The position numbers and the translations under genes were made by a program. This document shows, in pieces, positions 1 through 15,582 of a stretch of 64,000 nt of DNA. Position 1 is the stretch's first letter; every line of letters begins with the position of its first letter. Source of the DNA: Haliclystus octoradiatus (Eukaryota > Cnidaria > Staurozoa > Stauromedusae > Haliclystidae); assembly GCA_916610825.1 (NCBI GenBank), contig OU744451.1, positions 10,659,864 through 10,723,863 of the forward strand. Reading direction: 5' to 3'. A model generated the notes under the pieces. It did no database searches and was not told the origin of the DNA. It saw nothing but the letters and a program-made list of their open reading frames with translations.

Positions 1-385
1 TCACTACTGCGTACATAATAGACTGACATTACGTTATCTTCTATCAAAAATGCACAATTATTTTTTTTCCTCCGCCACCATAACAATAATGATAATAAAT
101 TAGTTATTTGAATAGGCTACATTCAACAAATACGGTGCACATTCATATTCGTAAACATTTGTGTTATTTTCATTTATCCGTTCAAACTATAATCATCAGT
201 TCAAAATATGATTATGAGTATATTTTCTATATTTGCATATTCTGTGTAGATTTCGCCATTTCCAAAGTAGCAATGCAGTAACTATATATGTAACAACATA
301 GGCTACCATCACAGTATAAAATTTGAATATAACAACATAAAAATATTAATTGTAGAACTTCTTATCGGGGTAAAACAGTATGTAG
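1..385. other. AT-rich sequence without recognised feature
   Basis: I see no exon, repeat or RNA gene here. It leads into the decayed LINE that starts near 386. Confidence 0.5.
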
Positions 386-2335
386 TTGTTTTGGCCTATC
401 AGCATGACATCAGAAATTAAAAACCTAATACGCCAACATGACTCTTTTGCTAAACTTCCAAGAACTAATGATGTGAACCAAAATATTAAACAACTTCGGA
501 ATAAAGTTGCAAAAATTAAAGAGAAGAGAAATTCAGAAATACCTCATAACTATCATCTAGTAATGATCCACGAAAGTTCCATTGTACCCTGCAAAAATTG
601 ACTGGTATTGGTAAAACCAAACTTTTACATGTGCTAGCACTCATCAACAAACATAACCTAATTACGGTACTACTTGCAAAGACAAAGCAAAACTGTTGAG
701 AGACTATTTTTCTTCCTGTGACCTGTTCCAGAGGTCGTTACTCAATATCAAGTAAAAAATCATTCTAGCTTAGTGCGTATCAAAACAAAATATTATCCAG
801 AATTTTCCTTCCAATATACAGATGATAAAGAAGTACTAGGCTTATTCAGGAAGTTAAAAGTCAACAAAGCAACTGGACCAGACAATATTCCTGTGAATTT
901 TCTCAAGAACATCATACCAAGCATTGTGCCTTATCTGACTGACCTATTTAATCTTCTTATCACTACTGATGATATACCGTGTGAATTGAAATTTGGTCAC
1001 GTCACGCCTGTGTTCAAAAAAGGTCAAGCAACAGAGAAGGGGAATTATAGACCAGTAACTATCCCTACTCATATTTCTAAAGCCTTTGTGAAGATTATTG
1101 CCAAGCGCCTTGAAGGACATTTCATAGAACATGTCTTTCCTCCTGATATGTTTGGATTTTTTCAAGACCATGGAACAGAACTGGCGCCTCTGAAATTAAA
1201 ACAGGACTGTCATACAGCAATCAACAACAAAGAGACGGTTGCTGTTGTGTCTTTGGATTTGTCAAAGGCTTTTGACATGGTACATCATTCTTTACTTCTA
1301 AAAAAGCTTAAAGTGTATGGTGTATCTCGTTCAACTTGTGATCTCCTCAGAAATGATTTAGAAAATAGAAGTCAATCAGTTAAAGTTGATGGTGAATTCC
1401 ACTGAATTATCTTGACCATCTGTTACCCTCCGAGGTGTCCCTTAAGGATCTATACTTGGTCCGCTACTCTTCAATATCTATGTTGCAGATATGCCACTCC
1501 TTCGCATGACCACTTCTTTGATGTGATGTGCAAATGACACCACCCTGTACTACTCTGATACACCTGACAATGTTGCATCGATAATGAATGATGATATGAC
1601 TGGATGAAAACTCGTGAAATTAAATCCACAGAAAACGCAAGCAATTATCGTCAGTAAATTGCATAATCGAGATCTGTCCATCCTCGAGAACATCTCTGCT
1701 AACAAAACTAAGAAACCATGGATAAATTATATTAAATTATTAGGTGTAAATATAGATAATAAATTAACAATGAAGGAGCATCTCCGGTCTTGCTTGAAGA
1801 AAGCCAACCTATGCCTACATCGAATTCGACAGTTTAGAATATCATTGATTCTGAATGTCAGTCTAAGGTGGTACAAATGCTACATACGACCAAGCCTCGA
1901 ATATTGTAACTCTTTGTTAACGACTCTTCCAAAGACTAGTCTATCAAAACTGGACGACTTTCAAGTCCGATGTTTCTGTCATCTTTAGGGCTCTGATGTA
2001 ATAAATGGAACCCATACTGTTAGCCTCAAAACAAGAAGAATTTGTAAAATCTCAACAATTGTCTACAAGCTAATTAACACAAAGATACTAGTAGCTGTTT
2101 TCTCCCTCCTCCGATGCTCTAAGACAAAATATGATCTAAAAGGAAATAGCTTCTGTGATATGGTCGTTTATTGAAATGCAACACAAATTTGGACATTTCT
2201 CCCAACAAAACTGAAAAATTTGAATTATTACAAACTATTTAGTCGAAGTATAACCGAATTCATCAAAAGCCTCGACTGGGTCAAAGCAGCTTCACTTGAA
2301 GTTCATACTCAACGCTGAAAAACCCTGCTTACTAC
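386..2335 (+). pseudogene. Decayed non-LTR retrotransposon (CR1/Jockey-type LINE), RT region
   Basis: Three broken reading frames together trace one LINE ORF2. Positions 386-601 resemble the linker before the RT (MTSEIKNLIRQHDSF, with a QLRNKV segment). Positions 773-1405 carry RT fingers and palm (KATGPDNIP, then NYRPV, then SLDLSKAFDMVHHSLL). At 1415-1560, in shifted frames, come remnants of GVPQGSILGPLLFNIY and of the catalytic FADD box, now reading CANDTTLYYS. Positions 1614-1988 hold the thumb-side segment (LNPQKTQAIIVS, then IKLLGVNIDNKLTMKEHL). Multiple stops, frameshifts and the lost Asp make it inactive. No endonuclease domain is visible, so it is 5'-truncated. Confidence 0.88.
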
Positions 2336-2431
2336 TCAACTTAACCTTGTTTTGAATATTTTTCCTAGTTACTGTTATTGCTGTTATTGCATAGTAGATT
2401 TAGTTAATTATTTCGTATTTGTCCCAATGTA

Positions 2432-2788
2432 AAAAAAAGTAATGTAGACGGTGTCGCCCTACTGAAGGCACCCGTACCACTCCTCTATTTTTAGATGAGT
2501 GGCTTTTTTCGCTGAGAGCAATGATTTTAAACGCTCTTTGTTAATCTCAGCCGCGACACTGCAGATCAATTTGAACAGATTTCATGGCAGATAGGTCTCG
2601 ATTGTCAATGCGCAACGATGCGCCGCAGCTACTCACAATGCAATTTCCTCTGGACCATTCCATCCGCCATCCTCATATGGTACTCATTTGATGTTTCAGA
2701 TAAAGTCAAGGCTGAGTTGACCTTGAGGGATTTGAATCACGGTCGATCAGATAGTTCGGTTGCTCTGTCATCTGAGCTAATCCTCCTA
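2432..2788 (-). mobile_element. tRNA-derived SINE, copy 1
   Basis: Read on the minus strand, the head at 2788 is tRNA-like: an A-box-like stretch (TTAGCTCAGATGACAGAGC) is followed about 30 bases later by a B-box-like GTGATTCAAATCCC. The body ends in GGTGCCTTCAGTAGGGCGAC at the low-coordinate side. The same order of blocks recurs at 12916-13288 and, partly, at 19757-20076 and 29653-29885, which defines a family. The head has decayed pairing, so it is not a functional tRNA gene. Confidence 0.8.
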
Positions 2789-3211
2789 TTTTAGCCAATG
2801 TAAACAAGCAGTAATGCTCATGTTTGCTTACGAATTAAAATACAGACACACACACACAATTTTTGTTGAGCAAAACTATAGAAGATAACAAACACAAATC
2901 TTTCAAGCATGATATGAAACTCTGTTTTATTTTTACAATCATATTTACTGTTGTTAACTTCTAGTCGAATGAAGTGTAGAGTTCTTGTTGAGCATTATAT
3001 GCAAGGAAAACTCAATGGGAATTTCTTTCAACGTTTTATTGCGGTAAACAAAACAGTGATACAAATATATTACAATTTATAATACAGCAACAAAAGACTA
3101 ACTATGATGTGATCATTGCATATGATTTCCTACAGACAAATATTTGTTGAGCCTGAAAAGCAATAGAAACATAAAATCTTGTCAAAATTGTTAAATCCTC
3201 CATTATAATAA
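2789..3211. other. Intergenic, nothing recognised
   Basis: AT-rich sequence with only a very short CA run near 2847. No coding or repeat structure was identified. Confidence 0.4.
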
Positions 3212-3446
3212 CCCCTGTGAAAAACAGTTCAGGAGTTCATGAACAGTTCATAAACAGTTCATGGACATTAGATGGTCCCAATTTTCATGAACTGATCATG
3301 AACAGATTATGAACCTTAAAGGGAAGCTCATGAAAAGTTTGAGCCTTGTAATGTTCATGAACCGTTCATGAGCAGTTCATGAAAATTTGGGACAATTTAA
3401 CGTTTATGAACTGTTCACGAACTCCTGAACTGTTTCTTTCAGGGGG
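3212..3446. mobile_element. Inverted-repeat (MITE-like) element rich in GTTCATGAAC
   Basis: The two ends are inverted copies of about 80-90 bases: the left end CCCCTGTGAAAAACAGTTC matches the reverse complement of the right end, and both continue into CAGGAGTTC(A/G)TGAACAGTTCATAAAC. The interior repeats the perfect 10-base palindrome GTTCATGAAC and variants. A related right-end fragment lies at 7984-8065 and another at about 10720-10815. No ORF is present, so it is non-autonomous. The target duplication is not clear. Confidence 0.72.
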
Positions 3447-4246
3447 AAAGGCCCTATTTAGAATAAGGTAAATTAAATTTCGTAATAGAGGTAAAGTTTG
3501 GATTTCTTAATAGGGGTTTCTACCAAAAAAATCTCTTTCAAATAATTGATTGATTCTGATGTATTTCGAATGGAAAAATCGATTGTGACGTCACTATTCG
3601 AATTTGTCTCAAACTGATTTATAGTACACAAGCTATAGACTGAGAAATGCTTATTTCTCTACCTGACCTGTGCAGATTTCTGATCAGCATAATATTTTAT
3701 GTGCACTTAAGCAAAGTAAACCATAAAATTATAATAGAAACTTGATACATGCTCTCTCATTGTAACTGCTAACAAAATGTTTTCCTTCTTTCTTTGCTTT
3801 TTACTAAAATTCCCTATGTCTTTAATAGCCATTGCATTTGACTTTTCAAAATGGAGCTTCATCACAAAAGCAAACGCTTAGCAGAATAGACGCATTGAAA
3901 CATTGATATCTTGCCTATGTCATTTCTTGTCGGATCAGCTTCAACATTTACCAATTAATTTTCCGATAGATATACAATTATACATCAGAATCAATCATTT
4001 CTTTGAAAGAGAAATTTTCAGTAGAAACTCTTCTTATGTAGAAATATTATGTCTAATCTCAATATTCTCAATACAGGTAATAAAATCTATGCAATGTCAA
4101 AGCGGGTGGGCAGTTAAATCGAAATTTCTGATTGGCATTGTTGGAAAACATGAACTCGCAGCTGACTTTGCGTATAGGCATGTTGACTACACCTGGTATT
4201 TAATTTAACTATCTAGCAAATTTGTATATCACTGTTTAACTCTTAC
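3447..4246. other. Presumed 3' flank of the minus-strand gene
   Basis: The last exon or exons and polyadenylation site of the minus-strand gene whose exon 7 ends at 4247 should lie here or further left. I could not fix one. An open stretch at 3903-4208 (+) has no convincing family resemblance. Confidence 0.35.
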
Positions 4247-7200
4247 CTTCAGGTCCCAGAAGTCCAATTTACCGTCTTTGGTTATTTTTGGAAGAGGAGC
4301 TTCGCCAATTTTGCTTTTAATTTCTTTATATTTTTTTCTCAGCAAAACTTTACAATACAACTCTGAAACAAAAACAATTAGACAAATTCGGCTAAGAAGT
4401 CAAATGACTTGAAATGGGTGTTTATGTCATGTGACTCAAGTAAAATCTCAAGTGAAATACAGCAAAAAAAGTGATATGTATTTTTGTTTTGCTCAATTTA
4501 TTTATTAAAATTAGTTTGAATTGTGCAATTTGTTAGTATAAAGATAATTTTAAATGTTGAACTTTATGCTACTTGTTTTTAATCAGAGACTTTTAATATA
4601 CTATTACATTTAATATGCAATAAATTGGACATAAATGGTACTATTTCAACTAACGTTTTGATTTCAAACAAGTTATGTGGATGATTTCTTCTCGACAAAG
4701 TTTGATTTATTTTATTTTTATTTATTCTTTCACCAGGGTTGTAACACTGTTCACATTTTACACAGCCAGGGTCCGACAAACTATTTTGCCTTCCGGAAAC
4801 CTGGATTTATATCCAAAAATCTTCAGCAAATTTTTCACAGAAATACTGAAAACCCATTGAAATATCAACAATTTCCAATTTTGTGTTGCCATAGTAACAC
4901 AGAGAATTTTAGGAGAAACTATTTTAGCAATATGTTTTGCCTTTCATACAAAATTTTCTTTTAAAATCCTTGACAATTTTGACATTTTCACTTTCAAAAA
5001 AACAAAAAACAATTTCTGGTAAATTAATTAGCCTTCTCTGCAAAATTTTTTGCATTTGTTGTTTTTCTGAGATCAAGTAAGTCAAACTGTGAACTGTGTG
5101 ATCATTCATGGGAGGTGTTGTGAAAGTTGTCTCTTCACAACTTTGCAAGGAACATTTAAACAAACTTTGAAAAGAATCAGAGACTTTTATTGTTAACATT
5201 TGAATTATTTTACTTTGGGGGCATTCAAATGAGAAAAATATTTAAAATAATAGATAAAACAACAATTAAAGGAAACAAAGGTTCACAATAAACTCTTCAA
5301 GCATGATTGAAAACAAATTACACCTTTGGAATATTGTTTTTCGATCTCATTTCCGAAAGATAACAAATAAAAATTAAAAGGGAAAGTCGTTTTTCTTCGG
5401 AATTTCGTCTAGCCTTCTGGAAACCTAGTTGCTGGGTTGCCGGGTTTGTCGGGCCCTGTACACAGCAGACAGAAAATCCGTTCTGTGAAATATATATAGC
5501 CATATAGTAAATACTACACTGTTGTAATAACAACGTAGTAGAAATTCCATAGCCACAGTAGTGACAAGAGCAAGAGAAGTTAACATTTCTAAATACGGCC
5601 AGAAGGTTTGCAATTCTTAATTTCTTGATACGCAGAGAGGAAGAAAATGAGTGAGGTAACGGCACCAAACATGTAACGCTTGATGGAAATTTCTGTTGGC
5701 TTTATAACAGCTTTGAGGTACATTTTTCTCTCTCTGTCTTTGTCAAAAAGAGTTTAGAATGTGATTATTCGCTATCCATTTATCAGTCCGGTATCTAAAC
5801 ATAGTAATATTCCCAAAGGTAATGTGTTAATCGGTAAAACTTGGGTAATCTTGCAGCAAAAATGCTCTGTTTGCTAATCCTTGTAATTTCTCTCCCAGGG
5901 GCATTAATAAGACATGAAACACTCCAGCAAAACTGTTGAGTTCACAACTAGGCATTAAAGTAACTTTCTGTATTTATAAATCAAATAAATCTTCCAATAA
6001 TAATAATTTAGATGCTTTATGAAACTTCAGAAAAGTATGTGCGACCGCGACCGTATTCAACTATTCATTCGCTCAACTGTAAACATCCACTTCAGATCAC
6101 GTGATCACACATTCTATTCTTAGCCGAATTTGTCTATACAATGAATAAGTAAGGAATTCTGATTGTATTAATGCATATCACGCTCAAAACATGTTATAAC
6201 GCTTCAATCAGACCGTTCAATAAAACTCACCTTTCCACTTCCCTTTGCATGGTCCAAAGTATGTACCCTTGCCTATCTTTTCGTTTTCAAAAAATAAATG
6301 AAGTTTTGTTCTAGAAAAAAAAAATGATAATGCTGTTTTGGAATGAATGTAATCATCAATGGTGTTTATCTGTTCAAAATTTTTTTGCATTCCATAAAAC
6401 TTTTTTCTGGATGCCTGGTAAAGATTAAATTTCTGTTATGTAAATAATTATTATAACATATAAACATATTTTACTTACCCCTTTTTCCACTGACTTTCAG
6501 TCTCGGATGGCAAGGAAATTATTTTTTCTTTGTTTCTCTTTTTTCTATAAAAATATATTGAGTAAATATCTCAAAGTACCAATCAACAAAGTTTGCCAGT
6601 CTTCTGTTTAAATATACTTACAAAGGCGCATTTCCGTCTGTAGTTTTCTCCTAAAATTAAATAAAAATTTGTGAACACTTCTATTGGTATACCTGCACGA
6701 AAGACAACTCTTCTATGAATGTACCAAGATGTACCTCATCACATCTTTTTCTTTTTAAATATGATCTTCTATTTGATAGTGACTGAGATATGTAGTGATT
6801 GACTTGCTTTGCCACTGTTGCATAGTTTATGTTGATCCCAAGTAACTAGATGAGTGGATATATTTAATATAAATGTATATTTATTATAGTGTTACAATAG
6901 TAAGTAAACCCAATGATCATATCAATAAACTATACGTACTGATTTCCACACTCTATCCTTGATGTGCTTCGCTTTGATGTCTTTGACCCAGTGCTTTGAC
7001 CTCATGATCCCAAGCCCCAATTACTCTCATAATCTGCCTTATTTGGCACTTTGTGAAATAAATATAACAAACTTGGATTAAGAGAATTCACAATGATTTC
7101 TGTGGCATTGGTTATGCATTCAAATTTGCTTATTATCTTCCCTTTTTGATGTCCCACTTTGCTTGATATCCCACCTCTCTTTGTGTCCCACTTTTTATCA

Positions 7201-9442
7201 GCATTAAGGGAGTGATGCTAGGTAATTTCAATTGTAATAACTGTATGTAGGTTAATACTGTGGATATAAAAGGGAATCTGCTTACCCTATACTCCAATTG
7301 GGAATCATTACTCATCTCCCTGATTCGTCTTGGAACAACTGCGTCTTTTACAGAATATTGGACGTGATCTATGAGTGGAGTTGCATAAAGTGTACTTGAA
7401 TAAAATTACAAATTACAAATAAAATAATCAAGCATAAGATATAAGCATAAGAGTTATACCTAACGTCTCACCATGTATATTTTCACTGTAAAAAAGAAAT
7501 GTCATGCTCAATACAAATTGCAAAGCTGAAAAAAGATCTCAACATTAATTAAAAAGGAATATAATTTAGTTTGTTATTTTCTGGAATTTAATTTATTTAC
7601 CTTCTTTCCTGTAAAGCATTCAACTCCTACATTATAAATATACAACTCATGATTATTGCTGGTTATTGAATCTTTATGATATACTATACTTTGGTAGGAT
7701 GCGTTGCTAACTTCATTTGGAGGAATTGTTTAATTATTTGAGAATGTTAGTGTCTTCTTTTCATGTTTTGGCTGCTATGCTTATTGAAAGATTTCCTTTC
7801 TATGCAGGGAATTTTGTGTTTGCTACCAGCTATACTTGTGCTTGCGAAAGTTGGTCATTCTAGGAAAAGGAGATTGAAATGAAATGAGCTGCTTATGTTT
7901 CCATACATATTAATTCAGTAAAATTTGGGCAATTTGTTTTGGAATTTCTGTTTTTTGCAATGTTTGTTTTTTCAATGTTTGTTCCTGAAAATTGGGGCCA
8001 TTTAACGTTCATGAACTGTTCATGAAGTGTTCACGAACTCCTGAACTGTTTTTTGCCGGGGTTGAGACATCACGTTATTGGTGTACGCAAATTGTTTAAT
8101 AGGATGTAATTATGGCACTTCACAAACCTGAGGTCTATTAATTATTGTTTGACTCGCTTTATTGATTTTTGACTATTAATTGCAAAGATCCTGTTATCTT
8201 ATATTGTATATCAGCAGATAGTATTTATGAATGTTGAGTATGTAAACAGAAATTGTTTATAATGTCCTGGTTTACAAAGATTTACAATATTTTATATATT
8301 TTATTTATATATAAAAAAAAGCATGCCAAGTAAAATATGGATCAATATTTTACTTAATGTTTGTACGAGAATTTTGTTACAGTGTCTTTGTTGTGTGGAC
8401 ATGCTAGGCTGCAAATTTGCAATCTGCTTATGTCATTAAAAACATACCATTTCCATTCAGTTGTATTAAGGGAGGTTCAGAACAGTACAGCCAGAAGTTT
8501 CCTTCTGTTAAAGTTTTTTTTTAATTTTAAGAATATAATTTAGATGTTCAGTACTAGCCTCATTCCATCTTGGTGGTCCATTGAGGGCCTCATGAAACTG
8601 AAGTTTTGAACATGAAACATGAAACTTATCAGAAACCAAAAATATGGTGTGTCCAATCACAGCACACCTTAGGATCACATGAGTTCCAGACAGCTGTTGG
8701 TTGGTCAGCCCATCGAAGAACAATACAACGAGATGTGAACAAAAATAGAAATTTGCTGAATTCAGCTTTTTGAATTAAAATGAAGTTGATGGAGCGATTA
8801 CCATCGTTTGAAAATTGTAAGCACTTTTCTATCGGTTTGAAACTTGATTTAAATAACTGAAATCAATGAAATGCTTAAAATTTGAAGGTCTATTCTCCAA
8901 AATACAACATTGCTATTATTCAAAATTCCATTTCTACGTCAATAAATAATTAAACATTGACAATATGACAGAATAAATAATCAAAATATAGACTTTGAGA
9001 ATCATTCAAGCAAGTTCGTTTACATTTTTAATGCTTTATTCACCAACCGGCGTTCGATAAAGCTTCACGTGATCACAACTTGCGCTGTGATTGGGCACAC
9101 CATAAGTTTGGTTTCTGGCACAGTTTTCAATCTTCAATTTTATTAGGCCATCACTAGAGCCCTGTGCGAAAATGAGGACCGTGATGAAATGAAGCTAATT
9201 CAGAACTTTATTTTTCCAGAATATAATTAAAGAGGGATGCCTGGCATTAAATATTTGAATCATTTTATTAATAAGAAACTATAAGAATTCAAATGAATTT
9301 TACTTTAAAATATTATCAAATTATATCAGATAATGTGAAGTTTGTTGTTACAGTAGTCATGCTACAAATATCATAACCCCATAAATGAATAACTTACCTC
9401 GTCTACTAAGTGTTCTTCAAGTTTAATGTATACAGGGTCCAT
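4247..9442 (-). CDS. Unrecognised seven-exon protein-coding gene (3' end not found)
   Basis: Exons on the minus strand: 9442-9398 (start ATG at 9442; begins MDPVYIKLEEHLVDE), 7626-7601, 7394-7286, 6650-6622, 6544-6479, 6310-6231 and 4362-4247. Every junction has an AG acceptor and a GT donor (gtaag, gtaaa or gtgag type). The phases 0, 2, 0, 2, 2, 1, 0 join without a stop over 157 codons, which is very unlikely by chance. The product is charged and lysine-rich. Exon 6 contains EKIGKGTYFGPCKGKWKG, which faintly recalls the IxKGTxFGPyxG signature of PR/SET (PRDM) domains; the rest does not confirm this and I assign no function. Exon 7 ends KLDFWDLK in phase 0, so more coding sequence lies below 4247. 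Its introns hold a Mutator-like element (8555-9197) and a MITE fragment (7984-8065). Confidence 0.78.
7984..8065 (+). mobile_element. Fragment of the GTTCATGAAC-rich inverted-repeat element
   Basis: It matches the right end of the 3212-3446 element: GGCCATTTAACGTTCATGAAC, then TGTTCACGAACTCCTGAACTG, then the terminal CGGGG. The left end is missing. It lies in intron 1 of the unrecognised minus-strand gene. Confidence 0.7.
8555..9197. mobile_element. Mutator-like non-autonomous DNA transposon, 643 bp
   Basis: The ends are long inverted repeats of over 100 bases with small indels. The left begins TAGCCTCATTCCATC and the reverse complement of the right begins TAGCTTCATTTCATC; both proceed through a GGCCT block to GTGTGyCCAATCACAGC. 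Flanking nonamers GTTCAGTAC (8546-8554) and ATTCAGAAC (9198-9206) look like a decayed 9-bp target duplication. A 9-bp duplication with long terminal inverted repeats is typical of Mutator-like elements; the superfamily is inferred because no transposase is present. The element at 45413-46760 has the same ends. Confidence 0.75.
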
Positions 9443-9969
9443 ATTTGTAGACAAAAAATGGTAAAAAGAAGAGCAATGTTTAAATAGTAGTAGTACATCA
9501 AAATGGATTTTATTGAGTTTGATACCAAATTGAAATTAGAATTCAAAAGCCGGGTTTGTATTTCCCGCACTTTTTCTTTATTGTCTTATATAAAGCTTTA
9601 AATTCATTTTTAGTGTAAATCAAATTTGCGTTTTCAAGAGTTTTAAAAATGTGATAATATTAGTTTACCTTTTTATTTCATCTTATGTAATTAATCCAAT
9701 TAAACTGTAGTTAACATATTCAAACATTGAATAATTCAAATATAAAAACAGCTTTTTCGGTCGATATCAATAGCATCCGATTTATGAGAAAAAATCGTCA
9801 AAATGTTTGTAGCTTATCCATTTTACGTTGAATCTGAATTCTTATACTTATGATTCAATTCTGTAGCTCCAGATTTCCCATTCGATAAAATTATTTCAAA
9901 TGCAGACTGTGCATGGTGTCATCTTGATGTCAGATTCATCTAATATTTTCTCCTTAAACTATATACCCA

Positions 9970-10235
9970 ATCGCCGAGGGGGACTTCCATACATTGGATA
10001 TACGGGACGTGCCATTTTTAAGGGGTGCCTTTTTCCAAATTCTTGTGAAATTTTAGGGTGTCAATTTAGAGATTTTTGAAATTTTTAGAACTTTCCTTTG
10101 TTTTACTCGTAAAAACATGAACTTTTGGGGTGTCCGTTCTCACTTGCTGTGAAATTTTAGGGGTTTCTTCTGTTTTGAAAATGGCACACCCCCGTCTAAA
10201 AAATATCGAAGTACCCCTCCCCTCAGGCCCAATCC
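9970..10235 (+). mobile_element. Short interspersed repeat of about 270 bp, copy A
   Basis: It begins near GGGGGACTTCCATACATTGG with TATACGGGACGTGCCATTTT, and ends near AATATCGAAGTACCCCTCCC. The same edge blocks recur, inverted, at 11835-12120 and, directly, at 47700-47965. Copies have no ORF. Edges rich in C or G runs and AT-rich interiors suggest a non-autonomous element, but the family is unknown to me. Confidence 0.55.
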
Positions 10236-10310
10236 TTCTTTCACTTTCGACAGATTTTGCCGGATATTTATTTCAGTCTTTATTGAACCATTAAATATCC
10301 TCATATATAG

Positions 10311-13745
<3,435 letters not shown>

Positions 13746-14991
13746 GGGAATATAATTGTATCTTGGTAAACTATCAAATTATTTATATTTTAAATTTAAA
13801 ACAACGAATGGCTGTGTAGAGATACAGTTTAATAAATGCAAGAGGGTATGACTGGGTATTTTGTGTATTTCTTGTTTTCTTTTGCAAGGTAAGTCGCCGT
13901 TTTATTTACTTCATGCATTCCTGGAATTTGCCACAAAACAAAATGAATCGACTGTCATTAAAAGGTGCTCATTAAAGTGTATATTGCCTTTTGAAACAAA
14001 ACGGATTTGAATATAACTTTTTTTCTATCTTTTTGCATAGCGTGACTCTATTCCATCAAAATTGACCTTGAACATGGCATTTTGGAAATTCTCTTTTTGA
14101 AACCGAAAAAGGGACGATATCATTCACGACAAGAGAATTTGACCGTGATTTCGGCCAACATTCTACGTTTAATTGCTACACGGAAAACGAAGTCGGAATC
14201 GTTTTACTTTTTTTCCTTCAATTTTCAACTGTTCATCCCATTACTTTTAGCTACTTGTCTCATAGTATAACATATTCCAAAAAGAGCAATGTACCTTCAA
14301 AGTTGTAGCTTTTCGTTTTAACATTTTCCAGAACATACTTATTACATCAGCAGTTGTTGGTTCTCAATGTATTGCGATATGCGACAAGTAAGTACAGTAT
14401 AACTGCACCATTTTGCAATCTATATAAATCCCTCTATTTCCATTACAGGTTGTTTTCTGCCAGGCGCAGAATATTAAAATGACTAAATATGGAAAGCGAA
14501 ATAATGGGTAATTTATTTAACCAGTTTTATATACGAGTAAGATCGAGCGAGTATACAGTTTGTATCATTCGAGCTAATACTAATGATGTCCAGTATGGGG
14601 CAATTAGCAATCTTCTTCTAAATTTTGTAAAAATGAAGGCAATATAGATTAAACTATCACAACGGTAAGATGCACAAACTTCTAGCTTGTGAGAAACTTG
14701 GTCTGAGAGCCAAGACACAGTGGGAGCTGAACATTTAATATAGAGGCAAATATGTCAATGTCAGGCTTGCCAAATTCAGCGAATACAGAGGCCCAGAGGT
14801 ATATATTTCTCTGTCAAGTAGCCACTCTCTCTGATCATGAAGACCCTGGAGGCCTTATTTGCCTCATTGTTCTTAACATCTGGTATGTTTATAAAGAGCA
14901 GGAGTGAGGCAAATACATTTAGCCATCTATGATTTAGTTTTGCACCGAAATCAAATTACGATTGAAATATTATTACATTGTTAGAACTCAC
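13746..14991. other. 3' flank of the thiolase gene, no confident gene
   Basis: After the AATAAA signal at 13831 I see no solid coding region. A short stretch at 14332-14387 (+) is bounded by AG and GT and is open in one frame, but it does not extend into a convincing neighbouring exon. Confidence 0.4.
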
Positions 14992-15102
14992 CCATGTTGT
15001 TTAGATAAGCGACAGATGTTATAACATCTGGCAGAACTTCAAAGTGACAGTTGTTATATGTGTTGCATATGGACTGTATGTCCAATATGATAGCTTTAAA
15101 TT
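14992..15102 (-). CDS. Probable single exon of an unrecognised minus-strand gene
   Basis: On the minus strand a 111-base open segment lies between an AG acceptor (tttaaag at 15103) and a gtgagt donor (at 14991). It encodes a protein-like stretch including ILDIQSICNTYNNCHFEVLP and then DVITSVAYLNNMG, in phase 1 at both ends. The composition (spaced aromatic, Cys and Asp residues, few low-complexity runs) looks like real protein. I could not place partner exons nearby and do not recognise the family. It may be a relic of a gene whose other exons lie beyond the BEL/Pao insertion. Confidence 0.45.
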
Positions 15103-15582
15103 CTTTAAAGTTGATATAAGTAGTTTCTTATTGGGAAAATGTTCCCCAGTTGTGTGATCGCCTATGCAAGCTCTCCAACCCTATAAGTTGGATGCATCTA
15201 TTTTCAGCACATAATATATATAGGACTCTACAATATTTTCGGTTTTGAAATTTTCTTTCGTCAGTTCTCCATGTAATTTATTTTGTCATTTCGGTAAACT
15301 TCCGAGGGCATAGAATTTCTATTATGCCATCTCAATGGTAGGAGACCCCTCTCTTTAGGACACCTCTACCATTAAAAGGATTCGTACTCCAAACCAAGGA
15401 AAAATGATAGCATTGTTACAGCTAGTTTGGATGATTATCAAATTGAAGGGCTAACAATGATTTTCAAGGGCGGGCGTACGAAATGGAATAATGGCATTGC
15501 CAATAAGTCTTCAGATATTTTTGATCACAGATCACATGGGATAGAGTAATATGTGTCTTTGAAATTGATAGCCTGCTAATTA
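15103..15582. other. Region between the exon and the BEL/Pao remnant
   Basis: No LTR matching the 3' side of the following BEL/Pao element (19170-19750) could be found here. Otherwise featureless. Confidence 0.35.

Noticed and set aside
2740..2788. Functional tRNA gene
   Set aside because: A and B boxes are present, but acceptor and anticodon stems do not pair and the sequence continues into a SINE body shared with other copies.
3903..4208. 101-codon plus-strand frame
   Set aside because: It overlaps no splice structure I can support and has no family resemblance; possibly a repeat fragment.
4690..5470. Shared CAGGG(T/C)CCGACAAAC motif at 4767 (+) and near 5440 (-)
   Set aside because: The similarity is short and patchy; it may be a decayed inverted-repeat element but I cannot define its ends.
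7471..7484. Tiny minus-strand exon between AG and GT in the unrecognised gene
   Set aside because: Including it puts the next exon out of frame with an early stop; skipping it keeps the frame open.
14332..14387. Possible plus-strand exon between AG and GT
   Set aside because: The next AG-bounded segment (from 14450) hits a stop in the required phase, so the pair does not make a coding chain.
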